Source: CAWEWH01 sp963812775 (GTDB lineage Bacteria; Pseudomonadota; Alphaproteobacteria; Rhizobiales; Beijerinckiaceae). From it: a stretch of DNA of 64,000 nucleotides. A program made the translations under genes and the position numbers. Shown in pieces: positions 8,239-18,720 of the stretch. Position 1 is the stretch's first letter. Every line of letters starts with the position of its first letter. A model generated the notes under the pieces. The model worked only from the letters and a program-made list of their open reading frames with translations, was not told where the DNA came from and ran no database searches. Where the stretch lies: contig CAWEWH010000005.1 of assembly GCA_963812775.1 (NCBI GenBank), positions 124,001 through 188,000 of the forward strand, written 5' to 3'.

Positions 8239-9348
8239 TCACAGCCGCGTCCGCAGCTCCTTGACGATGGCGTCGCCCATCTCGCGCGTCGACACCGCGT
8301 TGGTGCCGGCCGACGCGATGTCCTTGGTGCGCAGTCCCGACGCGAGCACGGACGCGATGGCCGCCTCGACCTTGTCGGCGGCCTCCTGAAGACCGAACGA
8401 ATAGCGCAGCGCCATGCCGAACGAGCCGATCATGGCGATCGGATTGGCGAGACCCTTGCCGGCGATGTCGGCGGCCGAGCCGTGCACCGGCTCGTAGAGC
8501 GCCTTGCGTTTCTTGGTCTTGGGGTCTTCGGCGCCGAGCGAGGCGGACGGCAACATGCCGAGCGACCCGGTCAGCATGGCGGCGATGTCGGACAGCACGT
8601 CGCCGAACAGGTTGTCGGTGACGATCACGTCATATTGCTTGGGCCAGCGCACGAGCTGCATGGCGCAATTGTCGGCCAAGACATGTTCGAGCGTGGCGCC
8701 TGCATACTCGGCCTTGTGCACGGCGCTCACCACCTCGTTCCACAGGACGCCCGTCTTCATGACGTTGCGCTTGTCGGCCGACGCCACCTTGTTGCTGCGT
8801 CTTGCCGCGAGATCGAAGGCGACGCGGGCGATGCGGGCGATCTCGTGCGTCGTGTAGAGCTGCGTGTCGACGGCGCGTTTCTCGCCGCTCTCCAGCGTGA
8901 CGATCTCCTTGGGCTCGCCGAAATAGACGCCGCCGGTCAGTTCGCGCACGATGACGATGTCGAGGCCTTCCACCACCTCCCGCTTGAGCGAGGAGGCGTC
9001 GGCGAGCGCCGGATAGCAGATGGCGGGCCTCAGATTGGCGAAGAGGCCGAGATCCTTCCGCAGGCGCAGCAGCCCGGCTTCCGGACGATGCTCGTAGGCG
9101 ACCTTGTCCCATTTCGGCCCACCGACGGCGCCGAACAGCACCGCGTCCGCCGCCTGCGCGCGGCCCATGGCGGCCTCTGAGATGGCGACCTTGTGGGCGT
9201 CGTAAGCCGAGCCGCCGACGAGATCGCGCTCGATCTCGAATGTGGCGACGCCCGCCTGCTGCAGCGCGCCCATCACCTTCTCGACCTCGCCGATGACCTC
9301 GGGGCCGATGCCGTCGCCCGGCAGGAGCAGCAGATTGAACGAGGCCAT
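8239..9348 (-). CDS. leuB: 3-isopropylmalate dehydrogenase
   Basis: Oxidatively decarboxylates 3-isopropylmalate to 2-oxoisocaproate in leucine synthesis. The protein is 369 aa, as usual. MASFNLLLLPGDGIGPEV is the family N-terminus; YFGEPKEI, and TDNLFGDVLSDIAAMLTGSL with the catalytic and metal-binding aspartates, are present, as is the NAD-site segment EPVHGSAADIAGKGLANP. The start at 9348 has the ribosome site aaaagga; the frame stays open for 258 bases upstream, but that stretch runs through an intergenic palindrome and is not coding. leuD lies 18 kb to the right; leuC is not in the window. Confidence 0.96.
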   Translation of the reverse strand: MASFNLLLLPGDGIGPEVIGEVEKVMGALQQAGVATFEIERDLVGGSAYDAHKVAISEAAMGRAQAADAVLFGAVGGPKWDKVAYEHRPEAGLLRLRKDLGLFANLRPAICYPALADASSLKREVVEGLDIVIVRELTGGVYFGEPKEIVTLESGEKRAVDTQLYTTHEIARIARVAFDLAARRSNKVASADKRNVMKTGVLWNEVVSAVHKAEYAGATLEHVLADNCAMQLVRWPKQYDVIVTDNLFGDVLSDIAAMLTGSLGMLPSASLGAEDPKTKKRKALYEPVHGSAADIAGKGLANPIAMIGSFGMALRYSFGLQEAADKVEAAIASVLASGLRTKDIASAGTNAVSTREMGDAIVKELRTRL

Positions 9349-9419
9349 GGCGGTCCTTTTGCGGCGTGACTGACGGCGGACGTTTAGGGGGCGGCCGAGG
9401 GGGTGGCAAGCGGGACGCT

Positions 9420-9575
9420 CTTCACCCTCCCCTTGAGGGGGAGGGTCGACCGCGCGAGCGGAGCGAAGCGCGGTCGGGGTGGGGTGAAATCTCCATGCAT
9501 CGTGCGTCCCACCCCACCCCGGCTCGAACGCTGAACGCGTTCTCGCCGACCCTCCCCCTCCAGGGGAGGGTGAAG
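9420..9575. repeat. Long intergenic palindrome, 'CACCCTCCCC' family
   Basis: An inverted repeat of about 155 bp. The outer arms are cttcaccctccccttgaggg and its complement ending gaggggagggtgaag. Inside are gaccgcgcgagcggagcgaa and ggtcggggtggggtg against caccccacccc. It lies between leuB and the divergent DUF3574 gene. Elements with this sequence are frequent between genes in Hyphomicrobiales. Folding as RNA or DNA cruciform is likely; any regulatory role is unknown. Confidence 0.8.
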
Positions 9576-9615
9576 CGGCCTTGCCCCGCGCGCGCGCTGC
9601 CGCCACAGTCCGCCG

Positions 9616-10023
9616 ATGCGCCTGCTCGTCATCCTCGGCCTCGCGCCCGCGCTCGGTGCTTGCGTCACGACCCAGCCGCTCGTCTGCCAGGCGGGCGCCA
9701 AGACCGGCGTCGTGGCGGAGCTGTTCCTCGGCCGCAACATCGGCGAGCGCCTCGGCGTCAGCGACGCCGCCTTCCGTGCCTTCCTCGACCAGGAGGTGAC
9801 GCCGCGCTTCCCAGACGGCTTTTCGGTCGTCGACGCGAAAGGCCAGTACCGCGACCAGGACAAGGGCCTCATCACGCGCGAGCCCAGCAAAGTGCTGGTC
9901 CTCGCCATCCCGGACGGTGCCGCGTCCGACCCGCGGCTTGCCGCCATCGCGGACGCCTACAAGGCGCGCTTTGCACAGCAGGCGGTGCTGACCACCGTGC
10001 GCGCCGCCTGCGTCGGCTTCTAG
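9616..10023 (+). CDS. DUF3574 family lipoprotein
   Basis: A 135-aa protein with a lipoprotein signal (MRLLVILGLAPALGACVTT; the lipobox is LGAC), so it is probably anchored in a membrane facing the periplasm. The mature part matches DUF3574: ELFLGRNIGERLGVSD, FLDQEVTPRFPDGFSVVDAKGQYRD and the closing VRAACVGF are the conserved blocks. Its function is unknown. The stop codon at 10021-10023 directly abuts the first of two tandem palindromes (10024). Confidence 0.82.
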   Translation: MRLLVILGLAPALGACVTTQPLVCQAGAKTGVVAELFLGRNIGERLGVSDAAFRAFLDQEVTPRFPDGFSVVDAKGQYRDQDKGLITREPSKVLVLAIPDGAASDPRLAAIADAYKARFAQQAVLTTVRAACVGF

Positions 10024-10099
10024 CTAGTGTGGCGATTCCGAAATTCGCCACACATCGATGGAGGTCCCGGCGCGAATTTCGGAATCCTAGCCACACTAG
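10024..10099. repeat. CTAGTGTG...CACACTAG palindrome, copy 1
   Basis: A 76-bp inverted repeat. The left arm starts ctagtgtggcgattccgaaa and continues to ttcgcc; the right arm is gcgaatttcggaat followed by cctagccacactag. The loop of about 20 bases contains atcgatggaggtc. Both ends are CTAG. A half copy with the same left arm lies at 63307 after folK. Confidence 0.85.
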
Positions 10100-10111
10100 A
10101 AAAGATTGATT

Positions 10112-10189
10112 CTAGTGTGCTTTTTGAATTTGAAGTTCGCTCGGTTCGTGATCCAAGCAATGTCGCGAACTTCAAATTCAGCACACTAG
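10112..10189. repeat. CTAGTGTG...CACACTAG palindrome, copy 2
   Basis: A second 78-bp inverted repeat, 12 bp after the first. It has the same CTAGTGTG/CACACTAG ends but different inner arms (gaatttgaagttcgc against gcgaacttcaaattc). Its right end supplies the TAG stop codon of the minus-strand gene that ends at 10186. Related partial copies are at 39022 (first 13 bases) and 43673-43734. Confidence 0.85.
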
Positions 10190-10503
10190 TCGGCCGCGCG
10201 CGCCAACGCGTTCCGCATGGCGGTTTCCGCAGCCATCGTGCCGCCCCGGCTGGGTTTGAGAAGCTCGCTGGTGATCACCGCCCCCGGGCCAGGGACGGAA
10301 TAGTCGCCGGCCGGAGCGAGCGACACCGCCGCCTGCTTGCGCTCCAGATAAAGGTGGAGCGCGATGCATTGGGCAATGAGATCGGGACTTGTATCGAGGG
10401 CTTCGGCCAGGTCGGCGACCGTCATCGGGCGTGGCGATTGCACGACAGCCGCCATGATCCGCAGGACCAGATGCTGGGTAGTCTTGGAGGCGTACCGAGA
10501 CAT
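10186..10503 (-). CDS. Small hypothetical protein, possibly helix-turn-helix
   Basis: A 105-aa protein starting MSRYASKTTQHLVLRIMAAV; the start has a strong ribosome site (gggagcagg). The N-terminal 60 residues are helical, and MTVADLAEALDTSPDLIAQ looks like a helix-turn-helix segment, as in small winged-helix proteins. The C-terminal half (SLLKPSRGGTMAAE-like, with an acidic/alanine tail) is not recognised. The TAG stop lies inside an intergenic palindrome, so the last residues may have been altered by its insertion. No function is assigned. Confidence 0.5.
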   Translation of the reverse strand: MSRYASKTTQHLVLRIMAAVVQSPRPMTVADLAEALDTSPDLIAQCIALHLYLERKQAAVSLAPAGDYSVPGPGAVITSELLKPSRGGTMAAETAMRNALARAAD

Positions 10504-10657
10504 GACCTGCTCCCATTCGGCCTTCCGGCAGGAGAGCACAAAGCGTCGTGAATGTTAGCCGACTTGGGCGGCACCTTAAGGGGCAGGCGCGTGTTATCCC
10601 CGTTGTCCACCGGTCGCCCGCGCCGGCGCCGCACGAGGACCAGCGCAGGCGCACCCC

Positions 10658-11047
10658 TCACGCACCGCGCCGCTTCGCTGTCACCTCGATCTCCACCTTC
10701 ATCTCCGGCCTGAACAATCCCGCCACCAGGAGGAACGTCGAGGCCGGGCGGATATCGGCGAGCCGGCGGCCGCATTCCGTGAGCACCGCCTCGGCGTCGG
10801 CCATGTCGGTCACGTAGTAGGTCGCCCGCACGATGTCGGCGAGGCTGAAGCCCGCATCGCGCAGCGTCTTGTCGATCGTGTCCCAGCAGTTCTTCGCCTG
10901 CGCGCCCACGTCGTCGGGCATCTTCATCGTGGCATAGTCGTAGCCCGTGGTGCCGGCCACGAAGCAGAACGGCTCGTCGACGACGGCGCGCGAATATCCG
11001 TAGGAGCGCTCGAAGGGCGAACCGGTGGAGATGAGTTTGCGGGGCAT
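10658..11047 (-). CDS. RidA family protein (YjgF/UK114)
   Basis: A 129-aa protein of the RidA superfamily, whose best-known members deaminate reactive enamine/imine intermediates. The family core is visible in the N-terminal STGSPFERSYGYSRAV, the central NCWDTIDKTLRDAGFSLADIVRATYYVTD and the C-terminal PASTFLLVAGLFRPEMKVEIEV. The arginine that binds the substrate carboxylate in canonical RidA (the RxxVQV-like position) is not clearly present, so this may belong to a Rid subfamily with another role. The gene is 11 bp downstream of mcd on the same strand and probably cotranscribed. Confidence 0.85.
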   Translation of the reverse strand: MPRKLISTGSPFERSYGYSRAVVDEPFCFVAGTTGYDYATMKMPDDVGAQAKNCWDTIDKTLRDAGFSLADIVRATYYVTDMADAEAVLTECGRRLADIRPASTFLLVAGLFRPEMKVEIEVTAKRRGA

Positions 11048-11058
11048 GCGTTCTCCGG

Positions 11059-12755
11059 TCAGTTACCGCCTTCGATCAGCCGCCGGGCGATGACCAGCGC
11101 CTGGATCTCGGCCGCGCCCTCGAAGATCGACAGGATGCGCGCGTCGCACAGCACACGGGAGATCGCGTACTCCATGGCAAAGCCATTGCCGCCGTGGATT
11201 TGCAGGGCGTTGTCGGCATTGGCCCAGGCGATGCGCGCCGCGAGCAGCTTGGCCATGCCGGCCTCGAGGTCGCAGCGCTTGCCCTCGTCCTTGGCGCGGC
11301 CGGCGAAATAGGTGAGCTGGCGGGCGATCATGATCTCGGCCGCCATCATGGCGAGCTTGTCGGAGACGCGCGGGAAGGCGATGAGCGGCTTGCCGAACTG
11401 CATGCGCTCCTGCGCGTAGCGCAGGCCGAGCTCGAGCGCCGACTGCGCCACGCCGACGGCGCGCGCCGCCGTCTGGATGCGCGCCGCCTCGAAGGTCTGC
11501 ATCAGCTGGCGAAAACCCTCGCCCTCGACGTTGCCGAGCAGATTGTCGGCCTTCACCGCGAAGCCGTCGAAGGCCAGCTCGTATTCCTTCATGCCGCGAT
11601 AGCCGAGCACCTCGATCTCGCTGCCGGTGAGCCCCTCGACCGGGAACGGATCGGCGTCGCTGCCGCGCGGCTTCTCGGCGAGCAGCATCGAGAGGCCGCG
11701 ATGGCCGGGCTCGTCCGGCTTGGTGCGCACCAGGACGGTCATCAGGTCGGCGCGCACCGGATGCGTGATCCAGGTCTTGTTGCCGTAGATCTTCCAGACG
11801 TCGCCCTCGCGCTGAGCGCGCGTCTTCAGCGAGGCGAGGTCGGAGCCGGTGTTCGGTTCGGTGAACACGGCGGTGGGCAAGATCTCGCCCGACGCGATCT
11901 TGGGCAGATATTTCTGCTTCTGCGCGTCGGTGCCGCCACCGAGGATGAGCTCGGCGGCGATCTCCGAACGCGTGCCGAGCGATCCGACGCCGATATAGCC
12001 GCGCGACAGCTCCTCGGTGACCACGCACATGGAGACTTTCGACAGCCCCATGCCGCCGAATTCCTCCGGGATGGTGAGCCCGAAGACGCCGAGTTCGGCC
12101 ATGCGGGCGACCACCTCGAACGGGATGTACTCGTTGTCGAGGTGCCATTCGTGCGCGTGCGGCACCACCTCCTCCTCGGCGAAGCGGCGGATCTCGGTCC
12201 GCATCGCCTCCAGCGTCTCGTCGAGGCCGGTCTCGCCGATGCTCGACACGCCCTCCTTGTCGCGCATCAGCTCGACGAGACGGGCGCGATTCTCCGGCGT
12301 GTTGCCGGTCGGCGATCAGCGCCGCGACCGCGTCGGTGCGGCGGGCCGCGATGGTGCGCTCGTCGAGACCGAGCGCCCGTGAGCCGCACGATCTCGTTCT
12401 GGCTCATGGGAATGCCGCCGAACACCTGGTCGAGATACTCGCCGACCCCGACGGCGAGCAGCAACGCCTCGGTCTCGCCGAGCCGGCCGGCCTCGGCGAG
12501 CCGCTCGGCCCAGCGCACCATCTCGCGCAACCCCGTCACATAGGTGGCAAGCCAGGCGAGCCCATGGACGGCGTGCTGGTCGGCCTCGATGCGCTCGGAG
12601 GAGATTTTGCCGGCGACCGACACCCGCGCGCGGACCGCGTCCGTGGCTTCGGCCAAAAGGGCCTCCAGCGCCTGGACGGCGCGGCCGGCGAGCGCGATCG
12701 TCTGCGTGAAGCCCGCTTGGCTGGCGTCGGCTTGAGCGGCGGCCGCAACCGTCAT
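11059..12755 (-). CDS. mcd: (2S)-methylsuccinyl-CoA dehydrogenase, frame-disrupted
   Basis: An FAD-dependent acyl-CoA dehydrogenase with the long N-terminal extension typical of Mcd, which oxidises methylsuccinyl-CoA to mesaconyl-CoA in the ethylmalonyl-CoA pathway. The N-terminal helical part starts MTVAAAAQADASQAG at 12755 (ribosome site aagaagga) and reaches GIPMSQNEIVRLT. Two single-base insertions, near 12377 and 12310, move the frame; read through, the joins are RLTALGLDERTIAARR and ALIADGNTPENRARLVEL. The rest is an intact ACAD domain (FTEPNTGSDLASLKTRAQ, KTWITHP, QIHGGNGFAMEYAISR, FEGAAEIQ). The total is about 565 aa, close to characterised Mcd. Proximity to ccr and ecm supports the assignment over a generic ACAD. 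Confidence 0.85.
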
Positions 12756-13018
12756 TGTCGCATCCTTCTTTTGCACCGCAGCATTAACGCGGCGAGATCG
12801 GCGCGACAACGGCTTTATGGCCGGCCGCAAGGGGCATGGCCAGGGGCGCCGCCGCCCGGCAACGCTTGCGGGAATCGCGGGCGGCGGCCATGTCGTGGTC
12901 CCGTTTCATTTCTGGGCTAGGGCGCAGGGGAGCCATCAACCCGGTGCCCCTCTTGATTCTCGAGGCCTTGATTTCGCGCTTGATCTCGTCCGACAAGGCG
13001 GGCGGCATCTCTGCAGCC

Positions 13019-13925
13019 ATGCCCCTGGCGACGGATCGCCCGCATGACTCACGTTTTCGGGAGGACGCCCTGGACTTCATCCGCTGGTGCTTCCGCATCC
13101 TGGGAACGACCATCCGGCGCTTTCTCGATCATGACGGCTGGGCAATCGCCAGCCATATCGCGCTCTCGGCGCTCATGTCGCTATTCCCGTTCCTGATCAT
13201 CGTTACCGCGCTGGCCGGCATCTCGGGCAGCGGCGACCTCGCCGACGAGGTGGCACGATCATGCTCGAGGCCTGGCCGGTGGAGGTGGCCGGCCCCATCG
13301 CGGCGGAAGCGCGCAACGTGCTCACCGTGGCGCGCACCGACGTCCTCACCATCGGGGCGGTGGCGGCGCTCTATTTCGCGTCTAGCGGCATCGAGGCGTG
13401 CGCATCGGGCTCAACCGCGCCTACCAGGCCTATGACTGGCGGCCGTGGTGGCTGACGCGGCTGGAATCGATCATCTACGTGATCTTCGGCGCCGCTGCGC
13501 TCTTGATTTTCGCGGTCGCCATCGTGTTCGCGCCGACGCTGTGGCGCATCTCGATTGCCAAGCTGCCGGCGCTGGCGCAGCTCGGGCCGGTCGTCACCCT
13601 GGCGCGCTTTGCGGTCGCCATCGTGGTGATCGTCATCGGGCTGCTCATCTCGCATCTGCTGCTGCCGGGCGGGCGGCGCTCGCTGGCCTCGGTGCTGCCC
13701 GGCATCACCATCACGCTGGTGCTGTGGATCGTCGGCGGCGCCGTGTTCGGCTCCTATCTCGACACGTTCGCCTTCACGTATGTGTCGATGTATGCCGGCC
13801 TCGCCACCGCCATGATCGCGCTGGTGTTCCTCTACCTGCTCGGCGTGGCGTTCCTGTTCGGCGGCGAGCTCAATGCGGCACTCGCCGAGGACCGGGCGCA
13901 ACGCGATCCGGTGCCGTCGGCGTGA
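13019..13925 (+). CDS. YihY/virulence factor BrkB family membrane protein, frame-disrupted
   Basis: A multi-pass inner-membrane protein of the YihY/BrkB family (once thought to be RNase BN), about 300 aa. The conserved N-terminal block is FLDHDGWAIASHIALSALMS with FPFLIIVTALAG; later blocks are GIEALRIGLNRAYQAYDWR-like and the C-terminal ITLVLWIVGGAVFGSYLDTF and LYLLGVAFLFGGELNAAL. About six membrane helices are visible. Two single-base deletions, near 13256 (expected ARIMLEAWPVEV) and 13400 (expected EALRIGLN), break the frame. The start is uncertain: I use the ATG at 13019, but the frame is open to 12836. Transport role unknown. Confidence 0.8.
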
Positions 13926-13934
13926 GGCGGCTGT

Positions 13935-15218
<1,284 letters not shown>

Positions 15219-15401
15219 GGCAGCGTGTCCCCGTAAATTCGTCCGAAACGAACCCATATCGCCATATGTTGCATTGCGCCATAGGCGGAAGCGCAACCGG
15301 GCCGAAGGGGTCCGGGTTCCCAACAGCCTGCGGCTTTGAGGTTTCGAAACAATTAGCCGCCATAATCGGCCACTATTCAGGCCCGTCCCTCGGAAACCCC
15401 C

Positions 15402-15701
15402 ATGCTGGCAGCACTCGGCTTTGGCTATTTTTCCGCCGACTACGTCACCATCCTCATCGTGGTGGGCTGCATCGGAGCGGCTGCCATGGGCTGGCTGACC
15501 GACATGCTCATGCGCGATGCCGGCGTCGGCATCATCGGCAACTCCTTGGTGGCGCTCGGCGGAATGGCGCTGACCCTGTTCGTCTGGAACCGCTATGTCG
15601 GGCCCGTCACGGTGGCCGAGCCGCTCGTGGTCATCACCGCCATGGCGGCCGCGATCGTGGCGCTGCTGATGGCGATTGCCCTGTTGAAGCAGCTGCGGTG
15701 A
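15402..15701 (+). CDS. Small three-helix membrane protein, GlsB/YeaQ-like
   Basis: A 99-aa protein with three hydrophobic segments: VTILIVVGCIGAAAMGWL, GIIGNSLVALGGMALTLFVW and LVVITAMAAAIVALLMAIALL. The pattern of a glycine/alanine-rich first helix, GWLTDMLMRDAGVG, then a second Gly-rich helix recalls the YeaQ/YmgE/GlsB stress-associated family, but similarity is weak. It lies in the space between divergent ccr and ecm. No function is assigned. Confidence 0.6.
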   Translation: MLAALGFGYFSADYVTILIVVGCIGAAAMGWLTDMLMRDAGVGIIGNSLVALGGMALTLFVWNRYVGPVTVAEPLVVITAMAAAIVALLMAIALLKQLR

Positions 15702-15789
15702 GGGCCCCCTGCCGCACTTCGGCTGCTTGGCCATTGTGCCCCGAAATGCGTTAGGATGATGCGCCGCAACATGCGGCTGGAGCACGTGG

Positions 15790-17909
15790 ATGAGCGACAG
15801 GAAGCCGGCCGAGGCCTCGAGTCTCGCTGCCAAAGGGGCCGCCAAGGCGCCGGCCAGGCCGCCGAAGCGCGAGGAGCGGGACAAGCCCTGGATCATCCGC
15901 ACCTATTCGGGCCATTCCACCGCGGCTGAATCGAACCCGCTCTACCGCGGCAACCTCGGCAAGGGCCAGACCGGGCTTTCGGTCGCCTTCGACCTGCCGA
16001 CGCAGACCGGCTACGACCCCGACCACGAGCTCGCCAGGGGCGAGGTCGGCAAGGTCGGCGTCTCGATCGCCCATATCGGCGACATGCGCGCGCTGTTCGA
16101 GGGCATTCCGCTCGCCACCATGAACACGTCGATGACCATCAACGCCACGGCGGCATGGCTGCTGGCGCTCTACATCGCGGTGGCGGACGAGCAGGGCGCG
16201 CCGCGCGACGCGCTGACCGGCACGACCCAGAACGACATCATCAAGGAATATCTGTCGCGCGGCACCTACGTGTTTCCGCCCGCGCCCTCCATGCGGCTCA
16301 TCAAGGACGTGACCCTGTTCACGACGCGGCACGTGCCGAAATGGAACCCGATGAACGTCTGCTCCTACCATCTGCAGGAGGCGGGCGCGACGCCGGTGCA
16401 GGAGCTGTCCTACGCGCTCGCCACCGCGATCGCGGTGCTCGACACCGTGAGGGCCTCCGGCGAGGTCGACGAGGCGACCTTCGCGGAGGTGGTCGGGCGC
16501 ATCTCGTTCTTCGTCAATGCCGGGCTGCGCTTCATCACCGAGATCTGCAAGATGCGCGCCTTCTCGGAATTGTGGGACGAGATCTGCCGCGACCGCTACG
16601 GCGTCGCCGATGCCAAGAAGCGGCTCTTCCGCTACGGCGTGCAGGTCAACTCGCTCGGCCTCACCGAGCCGCAGCCCGAGAACAACGTCTACCGCATCCT
16701 GATCGAGATGCTGGCCGTCATGCTGTCGAAGAACGCGCGCGCCCGCGCCGTGCAGCTGCCGGCCTGGAACGAGGCGCTCGGCCTGCCGCGCCCCTGGGAC
16801 CAGCAATGGTCGATCCGCATGCAGCAGATCATGGCCTACGAGACCGACCTGCTCGACTACGGCGACATCTTCGACGGCTCCCACGAGGTCAGCCGCAAGG
16901 TCGAGGAGCTGAAGCAGGCGGCCCGCGCCGAGCTTGACGCGCATCGAGGCCATGGGCGGCGCCATCGCGGCGGTCGAGAACGGCTCGATGAAGCGCGCGC
17001 TCGTCGAGTCGAACGCGGCGCGGCTCGCGGCCATCGAGGCGGGCGAGCAGATCGTCGTCGGCGTCAACCGCTGGACCGAGAGGCGAGCCCTCGCCGCTGA
17101 CCTCCGCCGAGGGCGCCATCCTCACCGTGCCCGAGACGGTCGAGATGGAAGCGGCCGTCAACATCCGCGGCTGGCGCGCCACGCGCGACCGCAAGGCCGT
17201 CGATGCGGCGCTCGACGCGCTCGAGGCCGCCGCCCGCGAGGGCCGCAACATCATGCCGCCCTCGATCGCTGCCGCCAAGGCCGGCGTCACCACCGGCGAG
17301 TGGGGCGAGGCGCTGCGGCGCAGTCTTCGGCGAGTACCGCGCGCCGACCGGCGTCACCGCGCGAGACCCGCGCCGCAAGTCGAGCGCGACGTGCGCCTGC
17401 TTGTCGCCGACCTCGCCGAGAAGCTCGGCGAGACGCCGCGCCTCGTCGTCGGCAAGCCCGGCCTCGACGGCCATTCCAACGGCGCCGAGCAGATCGCGCT
17501 GCGCGCCCGCGACGTCGGCATGGAGGTGACCTATGACGGCATCCGCCAGACGCCCGGCCGAGATCGTCGCCAAGGCGCGCGAGACGAAGGCGCACGTCAT
17601 CGGCCTCTCGATCCTGTCGGGCTCGCACGTGCCGCTGGTGCGCGACGTCAAGGCGCGGCTGCGGCTCGAAGGCCTCGACCACATCCCGGTCGTGGTCGGC
17701 GGCATCATCTCGGCCGAGGACGAACGTGCTGCGGAACATGGGCGTCGCCGCCGTCTACACGCCGAAGGACTATGCCCTCGACCAGGTCATGGCCGGCATC
17801 GTGAGGGTGGTGGAGCGCGCGCTGGAGCGGCAGGCGGACGACACGCAACGCGCCGCGCCAGCGCCGGCGCGCGAAGCGCCCGCCGTCGCGCTCGCGGCAG
17901 CGAGCCTGA
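15790..17909 (+). CDS. ecm: Ethylmalonyl-CoA mutase (MeaA), frame-disrupted in 3' half
   Basis: Coenzyme B12-dependent mutase converting ethylmalonyl-CoA to methylsuccinyl-CoA, between Ccr and Mcd. The first 380 residues are intact and typical: IIRTYSGHSTAAESNPLYR, GQTGLSVAFDLPTQTGYD, ALTGTTQNDIIKEYLSRGTY and FEGIPLATMNTSMTINATAAWL. From 16936 the frame moves repeatedly (near 16936, 17083, 17326, 17361, 17384, 17555 and 17722), each fitting a one-base insertion. Read through, the C-terminal B12-binding domain is complete, with KPGLDGHSNGAEQ (DxHxxG), VIGLSILSGSHVPLVRDV and RNMGVAAVYTPKDYALDQVM. The end is uncertain: the first stop near the expected C-terminus is TGA at 17907-17909, in a third frame. 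The start at 15790 has a ggag site. Confidence 0.9.
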
Positions 17910-17999
17910 AGCCGAGCCACTCGTCGGGCCGCACGCAAAGGCGGCCTTGCGCGGGCCACGCCCACGCCTTCAATCAGCCTTGCGCGCAAGGAGGCTGCC

Positions 18000-18720
18000 A
18001 TGACCAACAACACCACGAAGACACAGGCCGGCCACGCTCGTCGCGGCACCTGCGCCATCACCGGCCGCGAGGCGAGCCTGCGCGACCTCATTCCTCTCGA
18101 CGCCATGCGCCCGGCGCTCTCCGAGCGCATCCTCGCCGATCATCCGGGTCTCGAGCCGCATGCGCTCGTCGGCCGCGACGAGGTGGCGCGCTACCGCGCC
18201 CGCTATGTCGAGGACCTGCTCAAGGACGAGCGCGGCGAGGTCTCCGAGCTCGACCGACAGGTGAGCGAGAGCCTGGCGACGCGCGAGACCTTGCGGCCGC
18301 GTGCGGGTGCTGGCAATACGCCATGGCGAGCGAGCGCATTCGCCGAGAAGGCGATCGATCGGCGCGCGCATGTCCGAGCGCTCCTCTCGGCTTCGGCGGA
18401 GCGTGCTTCGTCATCGGCCTCGGCGTCGACATCGCCGCCTGGACACGCGGACACGTCGATGCCTCAGCCCGACTGAAGCTCGTGCGACTCGCCTTGCCGT
18501 CCATTCTGCCGATCTGCTCATCGTGATTCGAGCCGACCGGCGCGTCCAGCATGAGACGACGGGCCGCGGAGCCGCGACCGGCTGCGCTCGGAGAACGACA
18601 CCGCGTCAACTTGAAGGCGGAGCTGCAGATCGGCCACCTGCTACGCGCAAGATGGCATCACCTGCTGACGCGCAAGCGCAACGGTGACCGATGCAGCAGA
18701 TCAGGTGGAGATCATGCTAG
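18000..18720 (+). CDS. DUF1003 membrane protein, frame-disrupted
   Basis: The 5' part is well preserved: ATG at 18000 after a strong aaggagg ribosome site, then GTCAITGREASLRDLIPLDAM, ADHPGLEPHALVGRDEVARYRARYVEDLL and RQVSESLATRETL, all typical of DUF1003 proteins. The membrane part is scrambled by several indels (fragments such as GGACFVIGLGVDIAAW can be found in other frames), and the C-terminal hallmark RLRSEND/VNLKAELQIGHL and HLLTR...QIQVEIM-like pieces reappear up to a TAG at 18718-18720. Expected product: a two-helix inner-membrane protein of unknown function, about 230 aa. Whether the breaks are sequence error or decay cannot be decided here; the middle is more altered than in neighbouring broken genes. 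Confidence 0.7.

Noticed and set aside
10024..10189. A CRISPR-like array
   Set aside because: There are only two palindromes with different inner arms, no regular spacers and no cas genes.
16930..17730. Programmed frameshifting in ecm
   Set aside because: Seven shifts in 800 bp without slippery sequences, and similar shifts in many unrelated genes, argue for sequence error.
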